Positions 22,407-33,373 of a stretch of DNA of 64,000 bases are shown here, piece by piece. Position 1 is the stretch's first letter; each line of letters begins with the position of its first letter. Location: positions 297,320,799-297,384,798 of the forward strand of contig NC_053491.1 of the NCBI RefSeq assembly GCF_905171775.1, written 5' to 3'. The notes below the pieces were generated by a model, which was not told where the DNA came from, did not search any database, and worked only from the letters and a program-made list of their open reading frames with translations. Both the position numbers and the translations under genes were made by a program. Source of the stretch: Rana temporaria (Eukaryota > Chordata > Amphibia > Anura > Ranidae).

Positions 22407-23765
22407 AACAAGGGGGCGTGACCGGACGCAGGTGTGCGGCGTGTGTGATGTGAGAGAGATGTGAGATAAGGGGGAGAGATGTGTGTCTCCCATGATCCAT
22501 CCACCCTAACCATGCCGTTTTGAACACCCTGCTTACATCCTGATCTGAACCCGGAGATTGCTACTAACCCCTGGTCGTTGGTGCCGCCGCCGGGGTCATC
22601 TCATGAGAGAGGGAACAGTGCCCTGCTTTTTGTTCTGTTCCGCTGTGCTGGCAATGTGATTTGACAGGGAGACTGTGCAAGCATGCGCTTTGGGTCCTGT
22701 GGCTGCAGACTCGTAATTGGGAGCTCGCGATTGGTGGACTACGGTCGGCTGACCTGGGGGACACGTGACCATTCCAGCGAATATCGGCGTGCCCGAAGTT
22801 GCGGCTGGAGGAGCCGGCATCGGCGGCCACCAGGAGGGTGCTCTTCCATCCCCTCTTGCATCCCTGGCGTGGAGGACATCCCCCGGGAATCTGCAGCACG
22901 TAAGGGGGAGAAAACAGGTGGCCCTCTGCCTGATCTGAACGCCATCTCACAATAGTGGTCACTGCAAATAGCTGTGGCAAACAGCAAATACTGAGGGAGG
23001 AAGAAGAAGAGGAGCTGAAAAAACTGAAAGGAGTGAGTAATACATGGCACTGTGTATGTACTATGAATGGAAATATACAGTAGCAATGTCTTAAATTAAC
23101 TGAATCAATCATAAAACCACCCAAGACCTGTATGCTGCACTCTATCTTTCCCTCGTATAGTAAAAGAACTGCTATTTCCCTTGATTGGGAGGAAACAACC
23201 GCGTAACTGACTGAATTGAAGTATAAAAATACTAAATTGTATAAAATCTGCATTCGGCACTTTGCACTCTGCACTTTATCTCCCTATACTCACCTCTCAC
23301 AGTATAGGGAGTTGGGAGAGAGGGAGCCGCTTTCTCCCGGGAAAAATACCAAAATACCAAACTTCGTGCAGAAAGGGCTGGTATAGCCGGAATAGCTCCT
23401 AAACTATTATTGAGCAGGTGGCTGGAAAATTTCGATTACTTTTCCCTTTTAGGAAACAGTTGAATATCTCTCAAATCATCAGGTGGGCCACTGGGGGAAA
23501 ACATTTTTTTTTTTTTGTACTCTTAGTATGGCTGGAAAAACTGGGACATTACTGGCAAATTATTATTGGCTACGGGAAGGATCAATTTTGTCTCTTTTTT
23601 TTTCTCTTATCCTTTTTTTTTTTTCTTCTCCCTTGCTGAAAGTATTAACGCCATTGCATTACTGAGTGTTCAGTAAGTGCTACCTTCCCACGCCTCAGAT
23701 CAACTGTTAAAATTGACTGTTTGTAAGCCTCTCGTTAGTATTGGGAAAAAAAAAAAAAAGCAGCT

Positions 23766-24818
23766 ATGTCGGGCCCACAATCATTACGTTCTGCTAAGGA
23801 TAAGGAAAAAGACAAGAATGGGCCAGTTAACGCGGCAGCTAAATTAGAGAAACATGGCCATACAACAGATCATACCCCAGCTAAAGGAGGGCTATTAGTC
23901 CAAACTAAAATAACAATGGACAGGAAAAGCCAAGGACCACAGGTAGGGACTGGTAAAACTGCTAGTAATAAAAATATAGCCACAGTTGATAAAGAGACTG
24001 AGACAGATCTGGTATTGGTCCCCACGGTGGAAGGGGACCCTACATTAAAAGAGGTACTATCTGTGGTTAATATATGCAAACAGACTCTGGGGGAGCTATG
24101 TGATCAGATGAAGGGCATTAAAGAAGAGCTGGTTCTTGTGCGACAGGCGCTTCAAAAGACAAATGAACGGATAACTGAGGCAGAGGGAAGAATATCTCAA
24201 ATAGAAGATGATCTATACCCAGTAAAGCAAGGGGTTAAAACAATGAAAGAACAAATGAGCAAGTTTGAGGAAAAGTTGGATGAAATGGAAAACAGGAACC
24301 GTAGAGACAATGTAAGATTGGTGGGACTACCGGAAAAGTGTGAAGGGACTAATCCAGCAGAGTTCCTGGAAAGTTGGTTTTCAAAATTATTTGGAAGAGA
24401 ATCTTTCTCACCACAGTTCTCAATAGAAAGAGCGCACAGAGTCCCTGCTAAACCCCCTCCATCAGGGGGACGCCCAAGATCAATTTTAATGACATTTTTG
24501 AATTTCAGGGACAAAAGTAACGCTACTAAGAAAAAGAAGAGAGATGGGGAGTGTTATGTGGGAGGGATCGAAGGTCTCATTGTATCCGGATTTTTCACCT
24601 CTCCTACAGAAGCGGAGGGCCAGTTTTATCGAAATCAAGCGGAAGATGCAAAAGTTTAAATTGACATATGCTTTATTATATCCAGCGCGCCTGCGAGTGG
24701 TGGCACTGGATGGGACTTTTTTTTTTCGAATCTGCAGATGACGCGACAACATGGTTGGAGGACAAAAAAGATCAGCTTATATTAAAATATGACAGAACAT
24801 TTAGTTTAAATATATAGA
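23766..24818 (+). pseudogene. LINE C ORF1 (L1 ORF1p-like), frameshifted
   Basis: RNA-binding structural protein of the retrotransposon particle. The ATG at 23766 opens a 297-codon frame. It begins with a charged Lys-rich N-terminus, then a heptad-like coiled coil (about residues 105-175), and an RRM-like segment starting RRDNVRLVGLPE (about residues 179-190). Near 24520-24560 a frameshift moves the C-terminal domain into another frame, which contains VSLYPDFSPLLQKRR and LTYALLYPARLRV. A second shift lies in the T run near 24725. The original stop was probably near 24816. Confidence 0.85.
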
Positions 24819-25521
24819 TACGGGGAATCTAAGGAATAATAGGCACTCTATAAGGATGGGGGAATGGGAGACACGCATTGTTTAGGGGACACAGTGAGAA
24901 GGGAGTGTATCACAATGAGATTTGGAGTGGGGGCATTGGCGGGGTAGGGGGAGGGGGGGAGAGTATGGATGAACCGATCACAATAAAAGCCCACAGGGAT
25001 TACCTAGGAGGGGATAGGGAGGGAAGGGGTGGTGGGAGGGAGAGAAGAAAGGGATGGGAGTATTTAAGTAGGGTATATGGGGGGAAACAAAAGGGTTTGA
25101 CTACTACATTGAGAGGAATATATGCACATACGCAAAGAACACAAATATTGGTAAAAGGTGAATTGACACAGACAATAGATCTAACAGGAGCATATATAGA
25201 TGCTACATAATATAATAATAGAGCACATAGACACTCGAAATAGTAAACAGGGAAAAGTTAATAGCACATTTTGGGAAAGAGATAAGAAAAAATATGATTG
25301 TGTGGATAGAATGGGGAGGTGGGAGATAGATGTAAATATGTAGGTATAGATATGTATACGCGTACAGAGATAAAGGAATATGAGTATATTAGGTGTAGTA
25401 GGTGGTGTAAGAAGGAATTCCCCTTTGAATGAATTATAGAATGTTAAAGGATATAAATTAAGGCAGAATAGAATACCGCAGATAAGACTGAGGATGCTAT
25501 GTGCAATAATCGTCTTTTTCT
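24819..25521 (+). other. LINE C inter-ORF region
   Basis: G- and A-rich non-coding spacer between ORF1 and ORF2, with poly-purine stretches near 24930-25080. No gene or internal promoter motif is recognisable. Its length is long for L1 spacers, but both flanking ORFs clearly belong to the same insertion. Confidence 0.6.
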
Positions 25522-28500
25522 ATGAGTAAGCAGGCAGATACAATTTTATCCTGGAATATTAGAGGTCTGCATGATCCTAGAAAAAGAACTGCTTTATTTA
25601 CTTTTTTTTTTCGCAACAAAATCCCACAATTTGTTTACAGGAATCTCACCTTACTGGGGATACTATTCAATTGCTACGTATGTCTAAATACCCCGTGCAG
25701 TATCATTCGGGGTTAGTATATTGTTCTCTAGGAACACAGCATTTATTAAACAAGATGTGCTCGTAGACCCTGAGGGCAGGTTTATCTTTTTAATGGGAAA
25801 ATGGGAATCCCGCCTATGCGTCATTGCTAATATATATGTACCACCACCTTTCACGCCGACAGTACTGCAGTGCCTGGCCAAGTTTTTGGCCAAACATCCG
25901 CAGTTACCTGTATATGTCCTTGGAGACCTTAATAGTGCAATGGATACCTCCTTGGATATACATAAAAAAAATTCTCCACAAGGCCCTAGGGCAGGGATAT
26001 GCAATTAGCGGACCTCCAGCTGTTGCAAAACTACAAGTCCCATCATGCCTCTGACTGGGTGTCATGCTTGTGGCTGTCAGAGTCTTGCTATGCCTCATGG
26101 GACTTGTAGTTCTGCAACATCTGGAGGTCCGCTAATTGCATATCCCCGCCCTAGGGAATATACATCACTTGCTAGATTTGTGAGCTGGGATTAGTAGATC
26201 TGTGGAGATGTAAATACCCTCTCCAGGCCCAGTTCTCTTGTCACTCCCTGACTCATTCCATGCTCTCTCGTATAGACTTTGCCATGGGTAAAGATTTAAC
26301 GCTGTCCTTTGATCCAGTGGTAACGTACCTGGCCAGGGGCTTGTCTGACCACTCCCCGGTGCAGCTTTCTTTGGATCTTCATAAAACATGCCTCCCTATG
26401 CATTGGAAACTGAACCCCTTCTGGTTCCAGCTGTTTAATGATACGGAGAACATGCGGATGCAGATTCAATACTTTTTGGATGATAATAAATTCTCAGCTG
26501 CGCCAGGAGTGGTATGGGACACGCTAAAAGCTTTCATTAGCGGGATGTGTATAAAAGAAATTAGTTCTATTAAAACAAGGAATAGGCAGTGGGTTCAAGA
26601 GGCCGAGAGGGAGGTGGAGAAAGCAGAGGAGCTGTACTTGTTGGATCCTACGCCCGAATGTGAAGGGAAGTGGAAAGACGCACACAAATTGTATCGTACT
26701 ATTCACCTACAACAAGCTGATAATAGATTTTTCACCTCCCAAACATATTTTGAGGAAGGTGAGAAAACTGGTCATATGTTAGCCATGATAGCTAAGTCCC
26801 AGCAGCCACCCCAAGTGGTACACAGTATAAACGACATCGACGCAATTGACGGTTACGGACACGCCCGCTATTTTGAAGGAGTTCCACTCCTTTCATCAAG
26901 ACCTATACTCTTCCAAGGTGATATACCCAATGGATGACTTGAATAGTTTTCTGGATTCCATCACACTCCCCTATCTCAAGGAGATAGATAGAGAGCGTTT
27001 AAACGCACCTTTCTCCCTTGAAGAATTCCAGACTGCGCTGGCCATCTTTCCAAACTCAAAAGCTCCGGGAAATTATGGATTGCCAATAGAACTGTATAAA
27101 AAGTTTTGTGGAGTGCTCCTACTGGAGCTACTCCATACACTTAATAATGCATTGGAGCTTTGTTCCCTACCTAGATCTATGTATGAAGCTGTAGTGGTAG
27201 TAATATTGAAACCAGGCAAGGACCCCGAAAAACCAGACTCATATCGACCCATTTCACTGTTAAATACAGACTTGAAACTTCTGACGAAAGTGATTGCCAT
27301 GCGGCTCTCGGCGGTGGTGACTGCACTGGTGCATTCGGACCAGTCTGGTTTCATACCAAACAGATCTATGGCAAATAATCTACGACAACTTTTCCTTAAC
27401 ATGCAGATCCCTAGTGACAACCATGGACAAAGGGCCATACTCTCGCTGGATGCCGCTAAGGCTTTTGACAGCGTGGAGTGGGAGTATTTGTGGAAAGTGC
27501 TGGAGAAGTTTGGACTGGGGGAGGATATCTTCTCTTGGATTAAACTTGTATATAAAGCACCAAAGGCGTGTATCCGAATAAACAACACCCTTTCACCCTT
27601 TTTTGACCTATATAGGGGTACTAGAGAGGGCTGCCCCCTGTCTCCTCTGCTCTTCGCCCTGGCTATAGAGCCCTTGGCGGCTGCCATAAGGGGGAATCCA
27701 GACATACAGGGCTTTAGGCGGGGTGAACTAGAGGAGAAGTTGGCATTATATGCAGACGATGCACTGCTGTTTTTGGGTGACACGTCTGCATCTCTGACCC
27801 ATCTTATGGAATTGGTTCATACCTTTGGAACCTTCTCCGGCTTCAAAATTAATTGGGATAAATCTACCCTTCTTCCACTGGATCCGCTCTTGGGACCTTT
27901 GCCGCAAATTGCCAACCAGATTAAAGTTGTGGATACATTTAAATATCTAGGTATTATGGTCCATTCTAACTTGGAGCAATATATTAAATTAAATGTGGAA
28001 CCTGTTCTTAAAAAGTTTCAGGAAAAAACAACTAGCTGGACCAGGCTGCCACTATCTGTTGTTGGACGTTGCAACCTGATCAAAATGATCTGGAATCCTC
28101 AGTTACTCTATGTGCTCCATAATGCTCCTATTTGGATCCCCACCCAAGTGTTTAAGAGATGTAATACTATATATCGAGCACTAATATGGAGGAAACTGGT
28201 CCCAAGAATTAAATTGGAAACATTGCAGGAGAGGAAGGACTTGGGAGGTTTAGCCGTACCGAACCCATTTTATTATTTTGTTGCGGCACAGCTACAACAT
28301 TTGGCAGGATGGTTATGTCCGGATCCTGCAGATCCCATTAGAAATATGGTGGGTGCTCAGGTAACTGGAGATAACATGGTGGAATGTATAGAGGCGGGGG
28401 AACTGGGGGCTATGGACCAGTACCCCACATTTATACTGATAGATAAGATTTGGAATAAAACTAAACAACATCTGCAATACATGGGATACACTAGTTGGTC

Positions 28501-29474
28501 ACGTATATGGAGGAACAGCAATTATCCACAGCTTAATAAACTAAACTACAAAACTTTATTAACTGGGAGAGATGGGGAGTAAATTACATTATACAATTGT
28601 ATGATGGAAGAATACTTAGGGATTTCCAGTCCCTGCGTGCAGAATTTGATTTGCCCAATAAGTTTTTTTTTTCAATACTTACAACTGTGACATGCTATCT
28701 CTGCGCAGGCCTCAACATCTATATGGGAGCTTACTAGACCATTAATGCTTATGATGTTAACTATGGCCCCCTCTAGGAAAGGACAAATTTCGTCCCTGTA
28801 TAGTGCACTCTTGGGCCACGTCTCTACAGCAATGACTTTGAAGTGTAGAGCTGGCTGGGGGGACGACATAGGATACATTGCGGACGATGAATGGAACACA
28901 ATACTTGGTAACGTTCTTAAGGTAACATTGTCGTCAACTCAGCAGCTCACTCAGCTCTTTATTATACATCGCACATATCGTACACCTGAAAAATTGTATA
29001 AATGGCGCAGAAGGGATGATCCATTTTGTCCCCGCTGCCTAGTAGACAACGGGACTCTTGTGCATATGCTTTGGAGGTGTCTGAAGCTGCAGCGCTATTG
29101 GGGGGCGGTGATGGCTACTGTTAATGCTATATGGAATCTTCAACTACCTATGGACCCTAAATTGTGTGTGTTGGGGTGGTTAGATGAAGAAAAGTATATG
29201 CCATATACTTCTATTGCTATTCTAAGGGTTCTTGGCCAGGAAACTTATCGCTAGGAAATGGCTTTCTGCATTGGCCCCCACACATGCGGAGTGGATAATA
29301 GCGGTAAAGGACTCACTTGTTAGGGAACAACTTATATTTAAGCACCGGGGCAACCTGGGGAAATTTGAGACTATATGGGGCCCCTGGCTGGATACCCCAG
29401 GTCTAGCACCAACTTGGTTGATGCAAAGTAGAATTCTTGGGGACAGAGACGTAGTGGCCAGCGGGAGGGAGTAG
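25522..29474 (+). pseudogene. LINE C ORF2: endonuclease, RT and zinc knuckle
   Basis: The APE-type endonuclease starts with ILSWNIRGL (25540-25566), has GDLN near 25922 and ends with RIDFAM and LSDHSPV (26260-26360). It is broken by frameshifts and by the hAT MITE at 25992. The reverse transcriptase is open for 578 codons (26846-28582). It has SKAPGNYGLP, KPGKDPEKPDSYRPISLLN, LSLDAAKAFDSVEWEYLW, GTREGCPLSPLLFALAIEPL and the catalytic LYADDALLF (about 27745-27772). The C-terminal part (28745-29474) keeps a CPRC...HMLWRC zinc knuckle at 29014-29090. Stops near 28580 and shifts near 29250 divide it further. The RT active-site aspartates are intact. Confidence 0.92.
25992..26148. mobile_element. 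hAT MITE inside LINE C
   Basis: A 157-bp foldback with termini CAGGGATATGCAATTAGCGG and CGGGGATATGCAATTAGCGG (inverted), flanked by the perfect 8-bp duplication CCCTAGGG (25984-25991, 26149-26156). The inner words CTACAAGTCCCAT and GACTCTGACAGCCACAAGC recur in the copy at 63418. It inserted into the endonuclease domain after the LINE did. Confidence 0.93.
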
Positions 29475-29696
29475 AAGGAACAGGTGAGAAGGGAGGGTGA
29501 GGTAAATAACCTCCTAAGATAGAGTTGAAGAATATAGAGGTGCTATGTGGACACGTATGCTTTGAAAGATATGCGAAATCTCTTGTGATGAAATGTAACC
29601 TGTAAAATTTTGTAATGTATTTAAAAAAAAAAAAAAAAAAAGGGGATGTGTTTTGTATGTTGGAAACTCAATAAAAAAATTATCTGATTAAAAAAA

Positions 29697-29711
29697 AAAA
29701 AGCAAGTGATG
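29697..29711 (+). repeat. Target-site duplication of LINE C (right)
   Basis: Matches 22392-22406. It ends 7 nt before the hammerhead core at 29719, so the LINE inserted almost at the 5' edge of that motif. Confidence 0.85.
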
Positions 29712-29712
29712 T

Positions 29713-29766
29713 GATCAGCTGATGAAGAAGGCGAGGCCGTGCCTTTTGAAATGCATTCCGATTGGT
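29713..29766 (+). ncRNA. Hammerhead-ribozyme-like motif, copy 4
   Basis: The core is CTGATGA (29719-29725), the exact canonical sequence, followed directly by stem II AGAAGGC (29726-29732) with GCCTTTT (29741-29747). It pairs over seven positions with one G.T and no bulged A. GAA is at 29748-29750. Stem III is A-T/A-T around a GC loop (29751-29756), with T29757 at the cleavage position. Stem I is GATCAG (29713-29718) with CCGATT (29758-29763), allowing one A.C mismatch and one wobble. All core positions agree with the hammerhead consensus. Confidence 0.68.
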
Positions 29767-30066
29767 CAGACAGTGTGTGGGCGGCTCCCCAGTTTGACAG
29801 CCCTGGACCTCTCCTACCCTGAGACACAAAGCCGACTTCTTCATGAGGCTTACCGAGGCTCGAGCTTCAGCTAACACACGACGCTTGTGGATCCCTCAAT
29901 AGAGACTTCCCGACGGTCCTCCTGTGACACTGCACGTGGAAGCTCCCACCGGTTCTAGCACTCTGCAAGTGCTCCAACATTTTTCATGCAAGTTTTTAGT
30001 GTTGCTTTATACTTCTATACGGAATTCCTAAGCCGTTTAAAGGATTGGCTTGGCGCCTCTCTCTCT
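29767..30066 (+). repeat. Repeat downstream of hammerhead copy 4
   Basis: Homologous, in reverse orientation, to 19478-19912. It contains GGATCCCTCAATAGAG, CTGTGACACTGCACGTGG and GGCTTGGCGCCTCTCTC. The hammerhead plus this ~300-bp tract forms one repeat unit. It may be the long-terminal-repeat-like end of a retroelement, but no coding region is attached. Confidence 0.7.
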
Positions 30067-30477
30067 ACTCATTTTTCTTTCCTTTTGTTCACAGCGATCA
30101 GGTTTCCCCAGCCCATGCCTGAAAAAGAAAGCCTTGATTCCCTTTGCAACCTCGATTTAAAGGAATTTTTTTTTTAAGTTTACGCCCCTAGAACTTTCAA
30201 TCCACTTATCATTCACATGGTTGCACCTTCATGTATCAACATGTAGATGAATGCCTTTTCATTTAAATTGTAATCTTTTTCATCAGATGGTTTAGCTCTG
30301 AACATTATACCAATATTGTGTATGCGTTTCCTCCTAATGTGAAAGAGAAAACCATGCCAAACAGACCTACATAACAAATGGGTTCAAGAATGTACTGACA
30401 GAGTCAGAGACAAGCTTTCTAGCACCTTACACCTGAAAAGGACATCAGAAGAGGCTTGAACATCCACCTAGGAGAAC

Positions 30478-30924
30478 TTAAAGCAGACCTTCAGTCATTT
30501 TTTTAACTTTCCATCTATTAAATCTTCTGCCCTCGTTTTAACTTTGGATAGTAAAACGTTTATTTCTGCCAGTAAACACCTTAAAACAGCCCACTTCCTG
30601 TTTGTCTGGTAAAAAGGCTAGGCTTATGACAATGCACAGGAAGGCAGGGGGTGAGTCATAAGGAGGGCCAATGAGAGCTGCAGGGCTGCACAGCTCGAGG
30701 TAAGCCTATGTGTGCCTGTATGAATCCAGGAATTATTCAGACAGCAAATTCACAGTTAAGATGGATTTTACCAGACTCAGTGAAGGGAGATTTCTGCAGC
30801 ATATTTGGCAAGTACAGAATCACAGTATATATATAAAATATGCAAATTGGTTGGAGGGAAGCTTCAGACTGGCAAAGATATTCCTATTACAAAATTATGT
30901 GAGCAGACTGCAGTTCCTCTTTAA
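30478..30924. mobile_element. MITE with TTAAAG..CTGCAGTC termini
   Basis: The left end has TTAAAGCAGACCTTCAGTC and the right end, inverted, TTAAAGAGGAACTGCAGTC. Both ends start with TTAA. The length is about 445 bp with no coding capacity. Confidence 0.6.
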
Positions 30925-31762
30925 ACATGTGAACAGAGCACCAGGTGGCAGACTTGTAAATCTGAAAAACAGATGCTTGATGCTGAACAGCCCAAGAAGT
31001 ACCAACAGATCCGATACAATGCACTTTAACAGGAAAGAGAGGAACTACAAAAAAAGAGAAAGGAAGGTGCAAGCACCTAGTGAATTACTGCAAAGAATGT
31101 ATTTGAGCAGGAGGAACCCTATCCTTCAAACCAGAGGCTCAAAGAAAACCTTGTCTGAATAATCTAGCAATGGTGGTGCAAGAACCTGAGAGTCCCCTGT
31201 GCATACCCCCAGGAAGCAAAACAAAGGGAACCAGATTGCCTTCAAGAGTCAGTAACTGGGAGGTAAACTTTCGCAACGTGCACCACACTCAGACACCAGA
31301 GAGAAATTTCCTTAGATTGTGGGAGCAGGACAATGGCCTGCTCCCAGTGGAAAGCAGAGACTACCTTTGGGGCGAAGGTGGCCTTAGAAGGTAGGGCTGA
31401 TCAATTTGTAATGGCCCTGTTCCTCAGGACCGTGCCTTCAACAGCCAGTGACCAAGAAGCAGAATGGAACACTTAACCTTGGGACAGAAGGTCTGGATGA
31501 TCTGTTAGGGCCTATGGAGCATCTGACAGGTGTTTGTGTACATTACATACCCACACTCTTCTGCACCAATTAGAGTCACCAGAATGTCCTCCATCTTGAT
31601 ACTGAGAAGTAGAAGATGAGTAATGTGGGAGGGGCAGAATAGCACAGTTCAGGTTGAACTAATTCCACAGTGTCACCAGAGTATACACTGTAAATGCTCA
31701 AGGGTGACTGGGCCTAGCTAAAAGCTTGTCCAGTTTGTTGATAAAGCTGGACATCAGTAGTT
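30925..31762 (-). other. Probable DIRS-like relic, distal part
   Basis: Minus-strand sequence continuing downstream of the DIRS RNase H relic. The phrase AGCCCAAGAAGTACCAACAG near 30990 and several short frames look like eroded coding sequence, but I cannot name the domains with confidence. A tyrosine-recombinase gene would be expected here in a DIRS element. Confidence 0.4.
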
Positions 31763-32340
31763 TCACATTTCGCATCCACCACATGTTGCAAATGGCAGAA
31801 AGTGTGTGTGCCAATTTTCCTCACTTGGGACAGGGATGACAAGTGAGAGACTGATGTCTGCTTCCTGGTGCATGGCACAGCTTCTGGTGCCTCTTTGATG
31901 CTTTATGTAGGCCATTGTTGGGGCATTGTCCAACTGGATTCTCATTGAGTGTCCTTGCAATAGAGGAGTACAGTGTTTGAGACAAACAAATCACGCCAAG
32001 GCCTAAATTGTTGATGGAAAGATGAGCTTCCTCCAACAGCCCAGTCCTCTGCACTGAGAGGGCATACAAGACTGCTCCCCAGTCTGACAGACTGGTATTC
32101 GCCATAAGCATCCACCACATCTTTAGAGGTAAGGGCTTCCCCAACTCCAGCACTGGGTTGGAATCCCACCACGCGAGGGAGAGTCTGGCCCCGGGGGTCA
32201 GATGCCTGGACAGCCCTGGGAAAGACCTGGGCATGTGTGCAGGAGGGACAAAAAGCATGAGGATCAGATTGGGATCCAGCCAAAGCTCTCTAGAGTCTGT
32301 ACTGTCTGTTGGACGCTAGTCCAACAGGGACAAGAAAGAC
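31763..32340 (-). pseudogene. DIRS-like element, RNase H region
   Basis: The minus-strand frames encode LSLAWWDSNPVLELGKPLP, NTSLSDWGAVL, LSINNLGLGVICLS and, in an adjacent frame, GHSMRIQLDNAPTMAYIKHQ. This order and wording match the RNase H domain that follows the reverse transcriptase in DIRS1-like retrotransposons. Those elements integrate with a tyrosine recombinase rather than a DDE integrase. Stops and frameshifts are present. The upstream RT lies at 33023-33341 beyond a MITE. Confidence 0.78.
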
Positions 32341-32343
32341 TGA

Positions 32344-33019
32344 GGCCCAGATTCACGTAGGGAGCGCGTATTTGTGAGCGGGCGTAACGTATCCCATTTA
32401 CGCTACGCCTCCGCAACTTTGACAGGCAAGTGCAGTATTCACAAAGAAAAGTTGCGGCGGCGTAGCGCAAATAGGCCGGCGTAAGCCCGCCTAATTCAAA
32501 TATGGAACAAATGGGCGTGTTTTATGTTAATGTATTGTGACCCCACGTAAATGACGCTTTTTACGAACGGCGCATGTGCCGTCCGTGAAAGTATCCCAGT
32601 GCGCATGCTCCAAATTAACCAATGCTTTCGACGTGAACGTAAATGACGCACAGCCCTATTTGCGAACGACTTCCATACTCAACATTGGCTGCGCCTCATA
32701 TAGCAGGGGTAACTTTACGCCGGAAAAAGCCTAACGCAAACGGCGTATCTGTACTGCGACGGCCGGGCGTACGTTCGTGAATAGGCGTATCTAGCCGATT
32801 TACATATTTTAGGCGTAAATCAGCGTACACGCCCCTAGCGGCCAGCGTAAATATGCAGTTAAGATATGACGGCATAGGAGACTTACGCTGGTCGTATCTT
32901 AGAGAAATTCTGGCGTATCTGATTCTTTGGATCAGGCGCCAAGATACGACGCCTCACACTCAGAGATACGACGGCGTATCTAGAGATACGCCGTCGTATC
33001 TCCTACGTGAATCTGGGCC
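32344..33019. mobile_element. Foldback MITE, GGCCCAGATTC termini, 3-bp TSD
   Basis: Termini GGCCCAGATTCACGTAG and its inverse, flanked by TGA on both sides (32341-32343, 33020-33022). The interior is packed with inverted TACGCC/GGCGTA words. A 3-bp duplication and GG/CC ends suggest a PIF/Harbinger-type mobiliser (inference). It interrupts the DIRS relic between RT and RNase H. Confidence 0.85.
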
Positions 33020-33022
33020 TGA

Positions 33023-33341
33023 GTCTTTAAACAGCAGATTGGTAATTCTGATCACTCACTGCAAAATGTAGATAGTGATGATGCAAAAAGGTGGGAATGT
33101 GCAAGTAAGCTTTCCAGATGTCTATTGCGGGCAGAAAATCCCCCAGGGAGAAAATGACCAACCTGGCAATTTCCAAGTGGAACTTTTTTGTTTTAAGCAA
33201 CACGATGAAAGGCTTCAGATCCAAAATGGGCTGAACTGCTTCATTTAGTTTGGAAATAGTAAAAAAGGTCACTAGCAGGCAGCTCCATTCATGATGGGAA
33301 AAGGACAAGTTTGAAAGCATAAAGCAAGGACTCCTGGGCAT
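33023..33341 (-). pseudogene. DIRS-like element, reverse transcriptase fragment
   Basis: The minus-strand frame contains AVQPILDLKPFIVLLKTKKF, ARLVIFSLGDFLPAIDIWKAYLH and a HHHYLHFAV block. This is the N-terminal half of a DIRS-type reverse transcriptase, where the GDF..SIDLKDAYLH-like block carries the first catalytic aspartate (here AIDIWKAYLH). The catalytic YxDD part was not found. Continuity with 31763-32340 across the MITE supports a single element. Confidence 0.8.
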
Positions 33342-33373
33342 CTGAGGTTTTCTGGGACCAGTAGGCTGAGAAG

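Larger units (their letters stand above)
22407..29701 (+). mobile_element. Full-length L1-type LINE (C)
   Basis: About 7.3 kb, with a ~1.36-kb 5' leader beginning AACAAGGGGGCGTGACCGG, ORF1, a ~700-bp inter-ORF region, ORF2, an AATAAA at 29670 and a poly-A tail. The flanking 15-bp duplication shows that both ends are intact. The frames are damaged, so it is no longer autonomous. The Tx1/L1 clade is inferred from the ORF1 coiled coil and the ORF2 domain order. Confidence 0.92.

Noticed and set aside
22564..23274. A 236-codon minus-strand open frame.
   Set aside because: It is antisense to the 5' leader of LINE C and has no recognisable domain.
27073..27783. A 236-codon minus-strand open frame inside the RT.
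   Set aside because: It is the antisense shadow of the LINE C reverse transcriptase.
22151..29766. A tandem retrozyme made of hammerhead copies 3 and 4.
   Set aside because: The sequences following the two motifs are not homologous, so they are not monomers of one tandem unit.
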